Shown: positions 1-6,872 of the stretch, piece after piece
Numbering within the stretch: position 1 is the first letter of the stretch
Layout of the letters: the number at the start of each line of letters is the position of its first letter
Assembly: GCA_015711855.1 (NCBI GenBank)
Contig: JACVJF010000020.1
Location: forward strand, 1-32,166
Origin: Candidatus Solincola quzhuomuensis
GTDB taxonomy: Bacteria; Actinomycetota; Geothermincolia; Geothermincolales; RBG-13-55-18
DNA: 32,166 nucleotides
Reading direction: 5' to 3'
The notes under the pieces: model-generated
Told to the model about the DNA's origin: nothing
The model's input: the letters and a program-made list of their open reading frames with translations, nothing else
The model's database searches: none
Made by a program: the position numbers and the translations under genes

Positions 1-713
1 TAGTCGATGGCACTGACGTAGTTCAGGAGGGCGTCGAACCACACGTACATGACCTGGCTCTCGTCGAAGGGTAGGGGTATGCCCCAGGTGATGGTCTTGC
101 GGCTGATGCTCTGGTCGGTGAGGCCCTGCTTGATGAAGCTGATGACCTCGTTACGCCGGATGTCCGGCTGGACGAACTCAGGATGGGCCTCGATGTGGGC
201 CAGGAGGCGGTCGGCGTAGGCGGATAGGCGGAAGAAGTAATTCTCCTCCTGGACCATCTCCACCTCCCTCCCGCACTGGGGGCATTTCCCGTCCACCAGC
301 TGAGAAGGGAGCCAGAAGGACTCGTCGGGCACGCAGTACCATCCCTCGTAGGTGTCCAGGTAGATGTCCCCTTTGTCGTAGAGATGCTGGATGAACCGGC
401 GGGCCACCTCCACGTGCTTGGGATCGGTGGTGCGGATGAAATAGTCGTTGCTTATGTTCAAGAGCCTCCAGACCTCGGTGAAGTGCACCACCATGCGGTC
501 AGCCCACTCCTGCGGGGAGACGCCGTTGCGTTCGGCGGCCCGCGCCACGTGCTGTCCGTGCTCGTCCGTCCCGGTCAGAAAAAAGACCTCCTCGCCCTTG
601 AGGCGGTGGTAGCGGGCCAGAGCGTCGGCGGCCACCGTGGTGTAGGCGGTGCCTATATGGGGCATGTCGTTCACGTAGTATATGGGGGTGGTCACGTAGA
701 AGGTCTTGCTCAT
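1..713 (-). CDS. metG: methionyl-tRNA synthetase, N-terminal part (cut by window edge)
   Basis: This is the first 237 codons of methionyl-tRNA synthetase, which charges tRNA-Met (and initiator tRNA) with methionine in the cytoplasm. The N-terminus reads MSKTFYVTTPIYYVND followed by MPHIGTAY, the class I HIGH-type signature of this enzyme. A zinc-knuckle CPQC is visible at residues 144-147, in the insertion of the catalytic domain, followed by a region rich in MetRS-typical residues (ENYFFRLS, then SISR and WGIPLP). The KMSKS loop and anticodon-binding domain lie beyond the left edge. The ATG at 713 is preceded by GAAGG at suitable distance. It diverges from the abrB-like gene with 159 bp between them. 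MetRS beside abrB is the arrangement in Bacillus; MetRS near rsmA and ispE is known in both Bacillota and Actinomycetota. Confidence 0.96.
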   Translation of the reverse strand, partial: MSKTFYVTTPIYYVNDMPHIGTAYTTVAADALARYHRLKGEEVFFLTGTDEHGQHVARAAERNGVSPQEWADRMVVHFTEVWRLLNISNDYFIRTTDPKHVEVARRFIQHLYDKGDIYLDTYEGWYCVPDESFWLPSQLVDGKCPQCGREVEMVQEENYFFRLSAYADRLLAHIEAHPEFVQPDIRRNEVISFIKQGLTDQSISRKTITWGIPLPFDESQVMYVWFDALLNYVSAID

Positions 714-749
714 CTTTTTCCTTCACTTGTAAAAAAAGGTAAAATTTTC

Positions 750-779
750 TTGACATCCTTTCCGCATCGTCCCTATAAT
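750..779 (+). promoter_or_regulatory. sigma-A type promoter for the abrB-like gene
   Basis: A perfect -35 TTGACA at 750-755 and a perfect -10 TATAAT at 774-779 are separated by 18 bp and point toward the abrB-like gene, whose ATG is at 873. The predicted leader is about 85 nt. This is the strongest consensus promoter in the window. Confidence 0.85.
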
Positions 780-809
780 TATATGGCTGGAACGGCCGGC
801 CGTTGTCAA
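778..809 (-). promoter_or_regulatory. divergent promoter candidate for metG with long spacer
   Basis: On the minus strand, TTGACA (809 down to 804) and TATAAT (783 down to 778) are both perfect but separated by 20 bp, longer than the usual 17. The -10 overlaps the -10 of the abrB promoter because 774-783 is the palindrome TATAATTATA. A long spacer containing a dyad is the architecture of promoters that need a DNA-distorting activator; that interpretation is inference. Confidence 0.55.
791..804. promoter_or_regulatory. 14-bp perfect palindrome between the divergent promoters
   Basis: AACGGCCGGCCGTT is a perfect dyad filling most of the spacer of the metG promoter and lying just downstream of the expected abrB transcription start. 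A second smaller dyad, ACTTG-C-CAAGT, lies at 826-836 in the abrB leader. Both are positioned like operators; the binding protein is unknown. Confidence 0.5.
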
Positions 810-872
810 GGATGAACAGTCCATAACTTGCCAAGTCCGGCATGAAAAGGAAGAAGAAAGGGTGGGCGTGAG

Positions 873-1115
873 ATGAAGGCAACGGGAATCGTGAGGAAGA
901 TTGACGAGCTGGGAAGGATAGTCATCCCCATGGAGCTGCGTCGCACTCTGGACATCAAGGAGCGCGATCCCATAGAGATCTTCACCGACGGGGAGAAGAT
1001 CGTGCTGATGAAATACCAGCCAGGGTGCGTTCTCTGCGGTAGTGCGGAGAACGTGCGCACCTTCAAGGGGAACCGCATCTGCCAGAAGTGCATCAACGAG
1101 CTCAAGCGCAAGTAA
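873..1115 (+). CDS. AbrB/SpoVT-family transition-state regulator with C-terminal zinc ribbon
   Basis: An 80-residue DNA-binding protein of the AbrB family. Residues 1-47 form the swapped-hairpin domain, with the hallmark run GIVRKIDELGRIVIP followed by ELRRTLDI, very close to AbrB of Bacillus and clostridia. Residues 52-73 carry two CxxC pairs (C52, C55, C70, C73), suggesting a small zinc ribbon in place of the Bacillus C-terminal oligomerisation segment; clostridial AbrB relatives have a similar tail. The family binds AT-rich promoters during the shift to stationary phase or sporulation. It has its own consensus promoter, sits divergent to metG, and ends in a strong hairpin. Autoregulation through the nearby dyads is plausible but not shown. 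Confidence 0.93.
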   Translation: MKATGIVRKIDELGRIVIPMELRRTLDIKERDPIEIFTDGEKIVLMKYQPGCVLCGSAENVRTFKGNRICQKCINELKRK

Positions 1116-1131
1116 ACCCGAGCGGTTGGTG

Positions 1132-1159
1132 AAGGGGCGGGCGGAAGGCCCGCCCCTTT
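1132..1159 (+). terminator. strong GC-rich hairpin between convergent abrB-like gene and rsmA
   Basis: An 11-bp perfect stem (1132-1142 with 1148-1158) closes a 5-nt GGAAG loop and ends in TTT, 16 bases after the abrB-like stop codon. The rsmA stop on the other strand is at 1161-1163, so the element may act in both directions. The U-tract is short. Confidence 0.7.
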
Positions 1160-1160
1160 G

Positions 1161-2039
1161 TCATCGTCGCCTCCTTTCCGCGGGACTGCCCCCCTTGGTG
1201 ACGAAGCGGTATAAGGCGAGAAGCTGTTGACGGGAAAGCTCCTCCGCCCGGCAGGTAGGGGGTAGGCCCAGGAAGGCCAGCGCCTCCGCCACCGCCTCCC
1301 GGGGACAGTAGGGGTTCCTGCCCCCGCCCAGGGCATTGGCCAACATCTTGCGACGGGAGGCGAAGCAGGCGTTGAGGAAGAGGAAGAAGGCCTCCACCTC
1401 CCCCTCGGAGGGCTCCGGCGCTTTCCTGTGCATGAGGAGCACCGTGGATTCCACGCGGGGCGGCGGGAAGAAGACAGTGGGGGGAACGTTAGCCAGGCGG
1501 CGCATCTCGACCAGGCTCTGTATTTTTACGGAAACCGCGCCGTAGGCGGCGTCGCCCGGTCCGGCCAGGTACCGGTCGGCCAGTTCCCTCTGCACGGTGA
1601 TCACCAGGAAGCGCACCTGGGGCAGTTCGCGAAGCAGGCGCAGGAGAAGCGGGGTGGCCACGCTGTAGGGTAGGTTGGAGACCACCTTGACCCTTTCGTC
1701 CGGAGCGAAGAGGGAGGCCAGGTCGACGCGCAGGGCGTCCCCGGTGATGATTTCCAGGTGGGGATGGTTTCCCAACAGGTCGCGCAGGACGGAGCAGAGT
1801 CCGCGGTCCATCTCCACGGCCACCACCCGGCCGGCGCGAGAGCAGAGCTCCTCGGTGAGGGTACCCATCCCCGGACCTATCTCCAGGACCGTGTCTCCGG
1901 TTTCCAGCTCGGCGGCCTCCAGGATCCGCCGCAGCACGTTGCCGTCCACGAGGAAGTGCTGCCCCAGGGAACGCATGGGACTTATACCATATTTTTCCAA
2001 TAAGTCCGCCACCACGCTCGGCTTGGCCAGCTCTCCCAT
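1161..2039 (-). CDS. rsmA: 16S rRNA (adenine1518-N6/adenine1519-N6)-dimethyltransferase RsmA (KsgA)
   Basis: RsmA dimethylates two adjacent adenines in the 3' terminal hairpin of 16S rRNA during small-subunit assembly, using SAM. The 292-residue protein has the family N-terminal signature SLGQHFL (residues 24-30), the SAM-binding motif VLEIGPGMGTLTEEL (51-65), the acidic motif II AVEMD, and the catalytic NLPY (122-125) followed by the FxPPPxVxS element (VFFPPPRVEST). The size matches the family (about 270-290). The ATG at 2039 is preferred because GAGGTG lies 5 nt upstream; the frame stays open far beyond it without homology. It is convergent with the abrB-like gene and divergent from ispE, a common rsmA-ispE neighbourhood. 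Confidence 0.96.
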   Translation of the reverse strand: MGELAKPSVVADLLEKYGISPMRSLGQHFLVDGNVLRRILEAAELETGDTVLEIGPGMGTLTEELCSRAGRVVAVEMDRGLCSVLRDLLGNHPHLEIITGDALRVDLASLFAPDERVKVVSNLPYSVATPLLLRLLRELPQVRFLVITVQRELADRYLAGPGDAAYGAVSVKIQSLVEMRRLANVPPTVFFPPPRVESTVLLMHRKAPEPSEGEVEAFFLFLNACFASRRKMLANALGGGRNPYCPREAVAEALAFLGLPPTCRAEELSRQQLLALYRFVTKGGSPAERRRR

Positions 2040-2243
2040 CTCCACCTCACCGACGAAGCAGGGATTTCTCAAGCCACTTTTCCATGATAACCGTTGAGGT
2101 GATAAGGTGGAAAGTGGTCCGCGGGAAGAGCCCGCCCGGGGGTGCCCGCGTAGGGATTTGTGTCCTTTGCCGCGGGAGAAAAAGGAAGGGTTGGGAAAGG
2201 GGAGCCGGGAGCGGAGGCGAGAGGATCCGAAAGAAGAAGGGCC

Positions 2244-3155
2244 ATGGAGGAGGCGGAGTTGGGAAGAAGGGTGGTTGTGAAGGCTCCGGCCAAGATCAAT
2301 CTTTACCTGGAGGTGGGGGCCCGTCGGCCGGACGGGTTCCACGAGGTGCGGACCGTCATCCAAGCGGTGGAGGTCTTCGACCGCCTGGATCTGGAGCTCC
2401 TCGAGGGCGGCGAAGGCATTAGGCTGGAGGTGGAGGGGACGGCCCCGCAGGGCGAGGACAACCTCTGCTTCCGGGCTGCCGCCGGTTTCCTGGAGGAGAC
2501 CGGCTTGCGCCTCGGGGTGAGGATCGTGCTCACCAAGAACATCCCCGAGGCGGCGGGCCTGGGTGGAGGGAGTTCGGACGCCGCCGCCGTGCTCCGCGGG
2601 TTGAACCTGCTCACCGGGGAAGCCCTGGGGCGGGAGGACCTGTTCCGCATGGCGGCGCGGCTGGGATCGGACGTCCCCTTTTTCCTGGTGGGAGGAACGG
2701 TGATGGGAGAAGGGCGGGGAGAGAGGGTCAAACCCCTGGCCCAAGCACCGCCGCTTCCCGTGGTGCTGGCCAATCCCGGTACGGGTCTGCCCACTTCGGA
2801 GGTCTACCGACGCTACGACCGACTGGGACCGGTGGAGCCCCCTCCCGGAGGCCCGGAAACTCTACTGGACATTCTTTTGCGAGGCGACGTGCGGGGCGCG
2901 GCCCCCTTTCTCTTCAACGCCCTGGAGCCGGCGGCCTGTGAGCTGCTCCCGGAGTTGAGGAAGATTATGGAAATCATCTTCCAGGAAGGGGGAAAACCCG
3001 TAGTCAGCGGGAGCGGCCCCACGGTCTTCGTGTTGGCCTCCGACGAGGAGGAAGCCGAAAAGATGGCTTCCTCGCTGGAGGGGGAGGTCCCCCTGGTCTA
3101 CCGGACGAGGTTCTGCAACCACGGAGCGGCGATCGTGGACGAAGGGAGGAAATGA
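2244..3155 (+). CDS. ispE: 4-diphosphocytidyl-2-C-methyl-D-erythritol kinase
   Basis: IspE phosphorylates CDP-methylerythritol in the non-mevalonate (MEP) isoprenoid pathway. The 303-residue protein opens with the substrate-binding PAKINLYLEV (from residue 15) and RPDGFHEVRT. The GHMP-kinase ATP loop follows as AAGLGGGSSDAA (about residues 103-114), with its catalytic aspartate, then LGSDVPFFL and a C-terminal VSGSGPTVF glycine-rich motif. The ATG at 2244 has GAAGG upstream; an in-frame ATG at 2160 would add 28 low-complexity residues and is not favoured. Its presence implies a MEP-pathway organism. The 3' end is followed immediately by the spoVG promoter region. Confidence 0.95.
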   Translation: MEEAELGRRVVVKAPAKINLYLEVGARRPDGFHEVRTVIQAVEVFDRLDLELLEGGEGIRLEVEGTAPQGEDNLCFRAAAGFLEETGLRLGVRIVLTKNIPEAAGLGGGSSDAAAVLRGLNLLTGEALGREDLFRMAARLGSDVPFFLVGGTVMGEGRGERVKPLAQAPPLPVVLANPGTGLPTSEVYRRYDRLGPVEPPPGGPETLLDILLRGDVRGAAPFLFNALEPAACELLPELRKIMEIIFQEGGKPVVSGSGPTVFVLASDEEEAEKMASSLEGEVPLVYRTRFCNHGAAIVDEGRK

Positions 3156-3200
3156 TTCCGAGAGTCGGGGGTCGTGCCCCATGAAAAGAGCCTCGTTTTC

Positions 3201-3229
3201 TTGAAAACATATATGGATAAGAATAATAT
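3201..3229 (+). promoter_or_regulatory. candidate spoVG promoter
   Basis: TTGAAA at 3201-3206 and TAATAT at 3224-3229 are 17 bp apart in a short AT-rich island directly after ispE. They resemble a sigma-A promoter and lie 44 bp before the GTG start of spoVG. No convincing sigma-H (AGGA/GAAT) arrangement was found, although B. subtilis spoVG uses that factor. Confidence 0.5.
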
Positions 3230-3272
3230 GGTTTATATGTTTCCAGTCGGTATATCTACATGGGGGACAGCG

Positions 3273-3563
3273 GTGGAGATAACAAGAGTAACCGTGCGAG
3301 AGATAGACATGAACATGGTCAAGGGGATCGCCAGCATAATAATCGACGATTGTTTCGTGGTGCACGACCTCAGGGTGGTGGACGGCGATCGCGGGTTCTT
3401 CGTGGCCATGCCCTCGCGCAAGTTGCCCAACGGCGATTTCAAGGACATCGCCCACCCGCTGAACGCGGAAACCCGCGAGAAGATCCAGAAAGCGGTGCTC
3501 AACGAGTTTTTCAGGATGAAAAGGGAGAAGGGAGAGCCCGTCCCCGTGGAGAAAGAAGGATGA
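3273..3563 (+). CDS. spoVG: SpoVG family RNA/DNA-binding regulator
   Basis: A 96-residue SpoVG protein, essentially the length of the Bacillus protein (97). It has the conserved core: GIASIIIDDCFVVHDLRVVDG, then FVAMPSRKLPNGDFKDIAHP, then NAETREKIQKAVLNEF. SpoVG proteins bind nucleic acid and act as pleiotropic regulators (sporulation, virulence, envelope genes). The GTG at 3273 with GGGGGA 5 nt upstream gives the family N-terminus (VEITRVTVREID); an upstream in-frame ATG at 3174 would add 33 residues and cover the promoter, so it is rejected. The position just before glmU is the same as in Bacillus. The gene is mainly known from Bacillota and some actinobacteria-related lineages. Confidence 0.95.
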   Translation: MEITRVTVREIDMNMVKGIASIIIDDCFVVHDLRVVDGDRGFFVAMPSRKLPNGDFKDIAHPLNAETREKIQKAVLNEFFRMKREKGEPVPVEKEG

Positions 3564-3578
3564 GCTGTATTTTGCCCC

Positions 3579-3652
3579 TGGGGCGTGGCCAAGCGGTAAG
3601 GCAGCGGCCTTTGGAGCCGCGATCGTAGGTTCGAATCCTACCGCCCCAGCCA
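3579..3652 (+). tRNA. tRNA-Gln (anticodon TTG), CCA encoded
   Basis: The 7-bp acceptor stem TGGGGCG/CGCCCCA is perfect (3579-3585 with 3642-3648), followed by discriminator G and an encoded CCA. The anticodon arm GCGGC/GCCGC (3604-3608, 3616-3620) closes the loop CTTTGGA, giving anticodon TTG at 3611-3613 for Gln. The T-arm has the canonical GTTCGAATC. It lies 15 bp after spoVG and upstream of glmU; tRNA-Gln near glmU is, to my knowledge, also seen in other actinobacteria. Confidence 0.97.
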
Positions 3653-3663
3653 AGATAGAAAAC

Positions 3664-3686
3664 GGCGCCAAGCGCCTTTTTCTTTT
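3664..3686 (+). terminator. Rho-independent terminator after tRNA-Gln
   Basis: GGCGC (3664-3668), CAA loop, GCGCC (3672-3676), then TTTTTCTTTT. This is a compact canonical terminator 11 nt after the tRNA, ending the spoVG/tRNA transcript before glmU. Confidence 0.85.
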
Positions 3687-3735
3687 GCGGGTCCAACCCC
3701 GAGGCTCGCCGCAAGACGCGCGTGTCCGGAGGGCG

Positions 3736-3765
3736 GTGCCAAGCGTCACGGAGGTCGGGTACAAT
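3736..3765 (+). promoter_or_regulatory. weak candidate promoter for glmU-prs
   Basis: TACAAT at 3760-3765 is a good -10; GTGCCA at 3736-3741, 18 bp upstream, matches 4 of 6 positions of -35. It lies between the tRNA terminator and the glmU start, where a promoter is expected. Confidence 0.35.
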
Positions 3766-3793
3766 AAGGACGTCCGGAGAAAAGGGAGGCGGA

Positions 3794-5197
3794 TTGGACC
3801 GTACGGCCATAATCCTCGCCGCCGGCGAGGGGACGCGGATGAAATCGGACCTCCCCAAGGTCCTCCACCGCGTGTGCGGGAGGCCCATGATCTCCTGGGT
3901 GTTGGACGCGGTGGAGGTGCTGCGGGAGGAAGGGCTCGTCAGACGCATCCTGGTGGTGGTGGGAAGCGGCGGGGACCGCGTCAGGGAAGAGGTCGGCGAG
4001 CGCGCTGAGTGCGTCTTCCAGGAGGAAAGAAAGGGTACGGGACACGCGGTCATGACCGCCGCCCCTCTGATCCGGGAGGACGAGGTACTGGTGCTCACCG
4101 CCGACTCCCCCCTCATAACCGTCGCCACCCTGCGCGCCCTCATCCGGGAACACGAAATCCGGAAGCCGGCGGTCACCATCCTGGCCGCCTTCATGGACGA
4201 CCCCAAGGGATACGGGCGCATCATAAGGGACGGCAGGGGCAAGGTGTTGGGGGTAGTGGAGGAGACGGAGGCCGGCGAGGAGGAGAAGTCCATCCGGGAG
4301 GTGAACACGTCCACCTACGTATTCGACTGGAGACGTCTTTCTCGGGTACTACCCCGCCTGCGGGCGGAGAACGCCAAGGGAGAGTACTTCCTCACCGACG
4401 CCCTCGCCCTTCTGGCGGAGGAGGGGGGAGAGCTGGCGGTGTGGTGCACCCCCGACGCCGACGAGGTGCTGGGAGTGAACTCCCGCGTGCATCTGGCCCG
4501 TGCGGAAGAGGTCATGCGCGCGCGTATCAACCGTCGTTGGATGGAGGAAGGAGTAACCATCGAGGACCCCTCAACGGCCTACATAGGGGCCGAGGTGATC
4601 ATCGGCCAGGATACCACCCTGCGCCCCATGGTCATCCTGGAGGGGAGGACGGTGGTAGGAAGGAGGTGCCTCCTCGGACCCGGAACGCGTATCGTGGATT
4701 CCCAGCTGGGCGACGATGTGGTGGTGGAGGAGGCCGTGGTGCGCGAGTGCCGGCTGGAGGACGGCGTGAGCGTGGGCCCCTTCGCCAGCCTCCGTCCGGG
4801 TACGATTCTCCGCTCCGGCTCCAAGGCGGGCACCTTCGTGGAGATGAAGAACACCGTGGTGGGCAAGGGGAGCAAGATCCCCCACCTGAGCTACATGGGA
4901 GACGCGGAGATAGGCAAAGAGGTCAACGTGGGAGCGGGGAGCATAACCTGCAACTTCGACGGGGAGAAGAAGCACCGCACGATCATCGAGGACCGAGCCT
5001 TCATCGGAAGCGACACCATGTTCGTGGCTCCCGTGCGCATCGGTAAGGGAGCTGTCACCGGCGCCGGGTCGACCATAACCAAGGACGTGCCTCCGGGGGC
5101 TCTGGCGGTGGAGCGCGGCAGGCAGAGAAATATCCCGGAATACAGGAAGGGAACCGGTAAGAAGGAGGCGGCGGAACTTGAAAGAGATAACCCGTAA
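3794..5197 (+). CDS. glmU: bifunctional UDP-N-acetylglucosamine pyrophosphorylase / glucosamine-1-phosphate N-acetyltransferase
   Basis: GlmU makes UDP-GlcNAc for peptidoglycan and surface glycans. The 467-residue protein has the N-terminal uridyltransferase domain (LAAGEGTRMKSDLPKVLH, residues 8-25; GTGHAV; LTADSPLI) and a C-terminal left-handed beta-helix acetyltransferase domain from about residue 255. The acetyltransferase signature FVEMKN, then HLSYMGDAEIG with the probable catalytic His364, and NVGAGSITCNFDG are all present. The start is taken as TTG 3794 with GGGAGG 4 nt upstream, because the first family residues (TAIILAAGEG) begin three codons later. Its 3' end overlaps prs by 20 bp, so the two are probably translationally coupled, as in many actinobacteria and Bacillota. 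Its UDP-GlcNAc may also feed the glycan cluster on the right. Confidence 0.97.
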   Translation: MDRTAIILAAGEGTRMKSDLPKVLHRVCGRPMISWVLDAVEVLREEGLVRRILVVVGSGGDRVREEVGERAECVFQEERKGTGHAVMTAAPLIREDEVLVLTADSPLITVATLRALIREHEIRKPAVTILAAFMDDPKGYGRIIRDGRGKVLGVVEETEAGEEEKSIREVNTSTYVFDWRRLSRVLPRLRAENAKGEYFLTDALALLAEEGGELAVWCTPDADEVLGVNSRVHLARAEEVMRARINRRWMEEGVTIEDPSTAYIGAEVIIGQDTTLRPMVILEGRTVVGRRCLLGPGTRIVDSQLGDDVVVEEAVVRECRLEDGVSVGPFASLRPGTILRSGSKAGTFVEMKNTVVGKGSKIPHLSYMGDAEIGKEVNVGAGSITCNFDGEKKHRTIIEDRAFIGSDTMFVAPVRIGKGAVTGAGSTITKDVPPGALAVERGRQRNIPEYRKGTGKKEAAELERDNP

Positions 5198-6143
5198 GAA
5201 GTTGATGATCTTCTGCGGCAGGTCTTACCCGGACCTGGGCCGGCAGATAGCCGGGCACCTGGGGATAAGCCTGGGCAAGGTGGAGTTGAAGACCTTCAGC
5301 AACGGGGAGCTGTACGTTCGTTACGAGGAGAGCGTGCGGGGCTCGGACGCCTTCGTCATCCAGACCTGCTCGGAGCCCATAAACGACAACATAATGGAGC
5401 TGCTCCTCATGATCGATGCCCTGAACCGCGCCTCGGCCAAGCGCATATCGGCGGTGATCCCCTATTACGGTTATTCGCGCCAGGACAAGAAGACCCTGGC
5501 CCGAGAGCCCATAAGCGCGCGCCTGGTGGCGGACATGATCCGGGTGGCTGGAGCCAACCGCATATTGACCATGGACCTGCACGCCGGACAGATCCAGGGT
5601 TTCTTCTCCGGGCCCATGGACCACCTCACCGCGGTGCCCCTCCTGGCCTCCTACATCTCGCGTCACTTCGACCACGACATCGTCATCGTCTCCCCGGACG
5701 CCGGCCGGGTGAAGATGGCCAAGAAATACGCCGATTACCTGGGGGTTCCCATAGCCATCCTGCACAAGAGGCGCCCGGCTCACAACCAGGCGGAGGTGCT
5801 GCACGTGGTGGGGGAGGTTAAGGGGAAGACCGCGGTGCTCGTGGACGATATGATAGACACCGGGGGCACCCTGGCAACCTCCTCGGCCGCGCTCATGGAG
5901 CAAGGGGCCAAGGAGGTGTATGCGTGCGCCACCCACGGCATATTCTCCGGGCCGGCCCGGGAGAGGATAGACGCCAGCCCCTTGAAGAAGGTGGTGGTCA
6001 CCAACACCTTGCCCATACCCGAGGAGAGACGCAGCGAGAAAGTGGAGATCATCTCCATCGCCTCCGTGTTCGCCAACACCATCGCCAGCGTTTTCAAGGA
6101 CGAGTCGGTGAGCGAACTCTTCGGCGGGGACAACCAGCCCTGA
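5178..6143 (+). CDS. prs: ribose-phosphate pyrophosphokinase (PRPP synthase)
   Basis: Prs makes phosphoribosyl pyrophosphate from ribose-5-phosphate and ATP, feeding nucleotide, His and Trp synthesis. The 321-residue protein matches the class I family throughout: FCGRSYPDLG and FSNGE near the N-terminus, the PRPP synthase signature beginning MDLHAGQIQGFF (132-143), SPDAGRVKMAKKYAD, and the PRPP-binding loop VDDMIDTGGT (222-231). The start is TTG 5178 with GGAGG 9 nt upstream, inside the end of glmU. It is the last plus-strand gene before a convergent lipoprotein gene; only 24 bp separate the stop codons and I see no convincing terminator there. Confidence 0.97.
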   Translation: MKEITRKKLMIFCGRSYPDLGRQIAGHLGISLGKVELKTFSNGELYVRYEESVRGSDAFVIQTCSEPINDNIMELLLMIDALNRASAKRISAVIPYYGYSRQDKKTLAREPISARLVADMIRVAGANRILTMDLHAGQIQGFFSGPMDHLTAVPLLASYISRHFDHDIVIVSPDAGRVKMAKKYADYLGVPIAILHKRRPAHNQAEVLHVVGEVKGKTAVLVDDMIDTGGTLATSSAALMEQGAKEVYACATHGIFSGPARERIDASPLKKVVVTNTLPIPEERRSEKVEIISIASVFANTIASVFKDESVSELFGGDNQP

Positions 6144-6167
6144 CGGCGGGGTGCCGGGCTCGGGCGC

Positions 6168-6791
6168 TCAAGAGGCCCACGTGCGGAATACTTCCTCGGC
6201 CTCCGCTTCCCGGGCCTCGATCTCCGCGGAAAGGTCTTTGGCCCTCCGGATGACCTGGTCCATACGCTGCAGGATGGGCATCAAGTTCTGAGGGTTCTGC
6301 CGGAAGGGAAGTCCCTCCAGGGCGGAAGCGCAAAGGCCGACGAATTCCGTGAAGGCGTTGAGGACCTCCCGGTTCATCCCCACCAAGGCCTCCAGCTTGT
6401 CCGCATAGACGGCCAATTCCCGGTCTCCTTCTCCTCGGAGAAGGGCGAGCTTCTCCTCGACGGTGCCGAAGGCGGACGAGGCCGCGGATATCCGGCGGTG
6501 GGCTTCGTCGATCAGGGACCGGGCCCTTTCCCGGAGTTCGCCGAGGTCCTCGTGCCGCAGCAGTTCCTCCATTTCGGAGGGAAAGCCCTTCACCTCCGCC
6601 AGCACGGCACGGGCGCTTATGTAGGCGGAGCGCGCCTCACGGGCATACCGTTCCGCCCGGGACCCGCAGCCTGCCGGCAGGAGCAAGGCCGTGGACAACA
6701 GGATGATCAGCGCCACCGGGAGCGCCGCCGGTGCGCGCAGCGGTGCTCCCCGGACACGGCGGGTTCTCTCGGTGAAAGCTCCGCGTAGCAT
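6168..6791 (-). CDS. putative lipoprotein of unknown function, paralogue of the upstream gene
   Basis: A 207-residue predicted lipoprotein. A basic N-terminal region is followed by a hydrophobic stretch (VALIILLSTALLL) and a lipobox-like LPAGC, so cleavage and lipidation would occur at about Cys42. The mature part is highly charged and apparently all helical, with heptad-like leucines, resembling a coiled-coil or helical-bundle protein. ATG 6791 is chosen because GGAGGTG lies 7 nt upstream; a TTG two codons earlier is too close to it. The region with DKLEAL and MNREVLNAF is also present in the gene directly upstream (DKELEAL, MNRRLLNAV), indicating tandem duplication. M. tuberculosis has a lipoprotein gene (lpqT) at the equivalent place between rplY and prsA, but I cannot show homology. 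Function unknown. Confidence 0.8.
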   Translation of the reverse strand: MLRGAFTERTRRVRGAPLRAPAALPVALIILLSTALLLPAGCGSRAERYAREARSAYISARAVLAEVKGFPSEMEELLRHEDLGELRERARSLIDEAHRRISAASSAFGTVEEKLALLRGEGDRELAVYADKLEALVGMNREVLNAFTEFVGLCASALEGLPFRQNPQNLMPILQRMDQVIRRAKDLSAEIEAREAEAEEVFRTWAS

Positions 6792-6872
6792 CCGCAAACA
6801 CCTCCGTATGGAAAGAGATCAGGATCGGGAACCCGAAGCTTTTCCTTCCGGCTGCCCGGGAGATTTCACGGC

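Noticed and set aside
714-872. T-box or methionine riboswitch upstream of metG
   Set aside because: The leader is only about 58 nt with no T-box consensus or SAM-riboswitch-like structure.
3190-3235. Sigma-H style promoter for spoVG, as in Bacillus
   Set aside because: A GAAT is present at 3221-3224, but no AGGA-type -35 at the required distance; the sigma-A-like pair fits better.
6144-6167. Terminator between prs and the convergent lipoprotein gene
   Set aside because: Only a GC-rich tract without a stable stem of more than three pairs.
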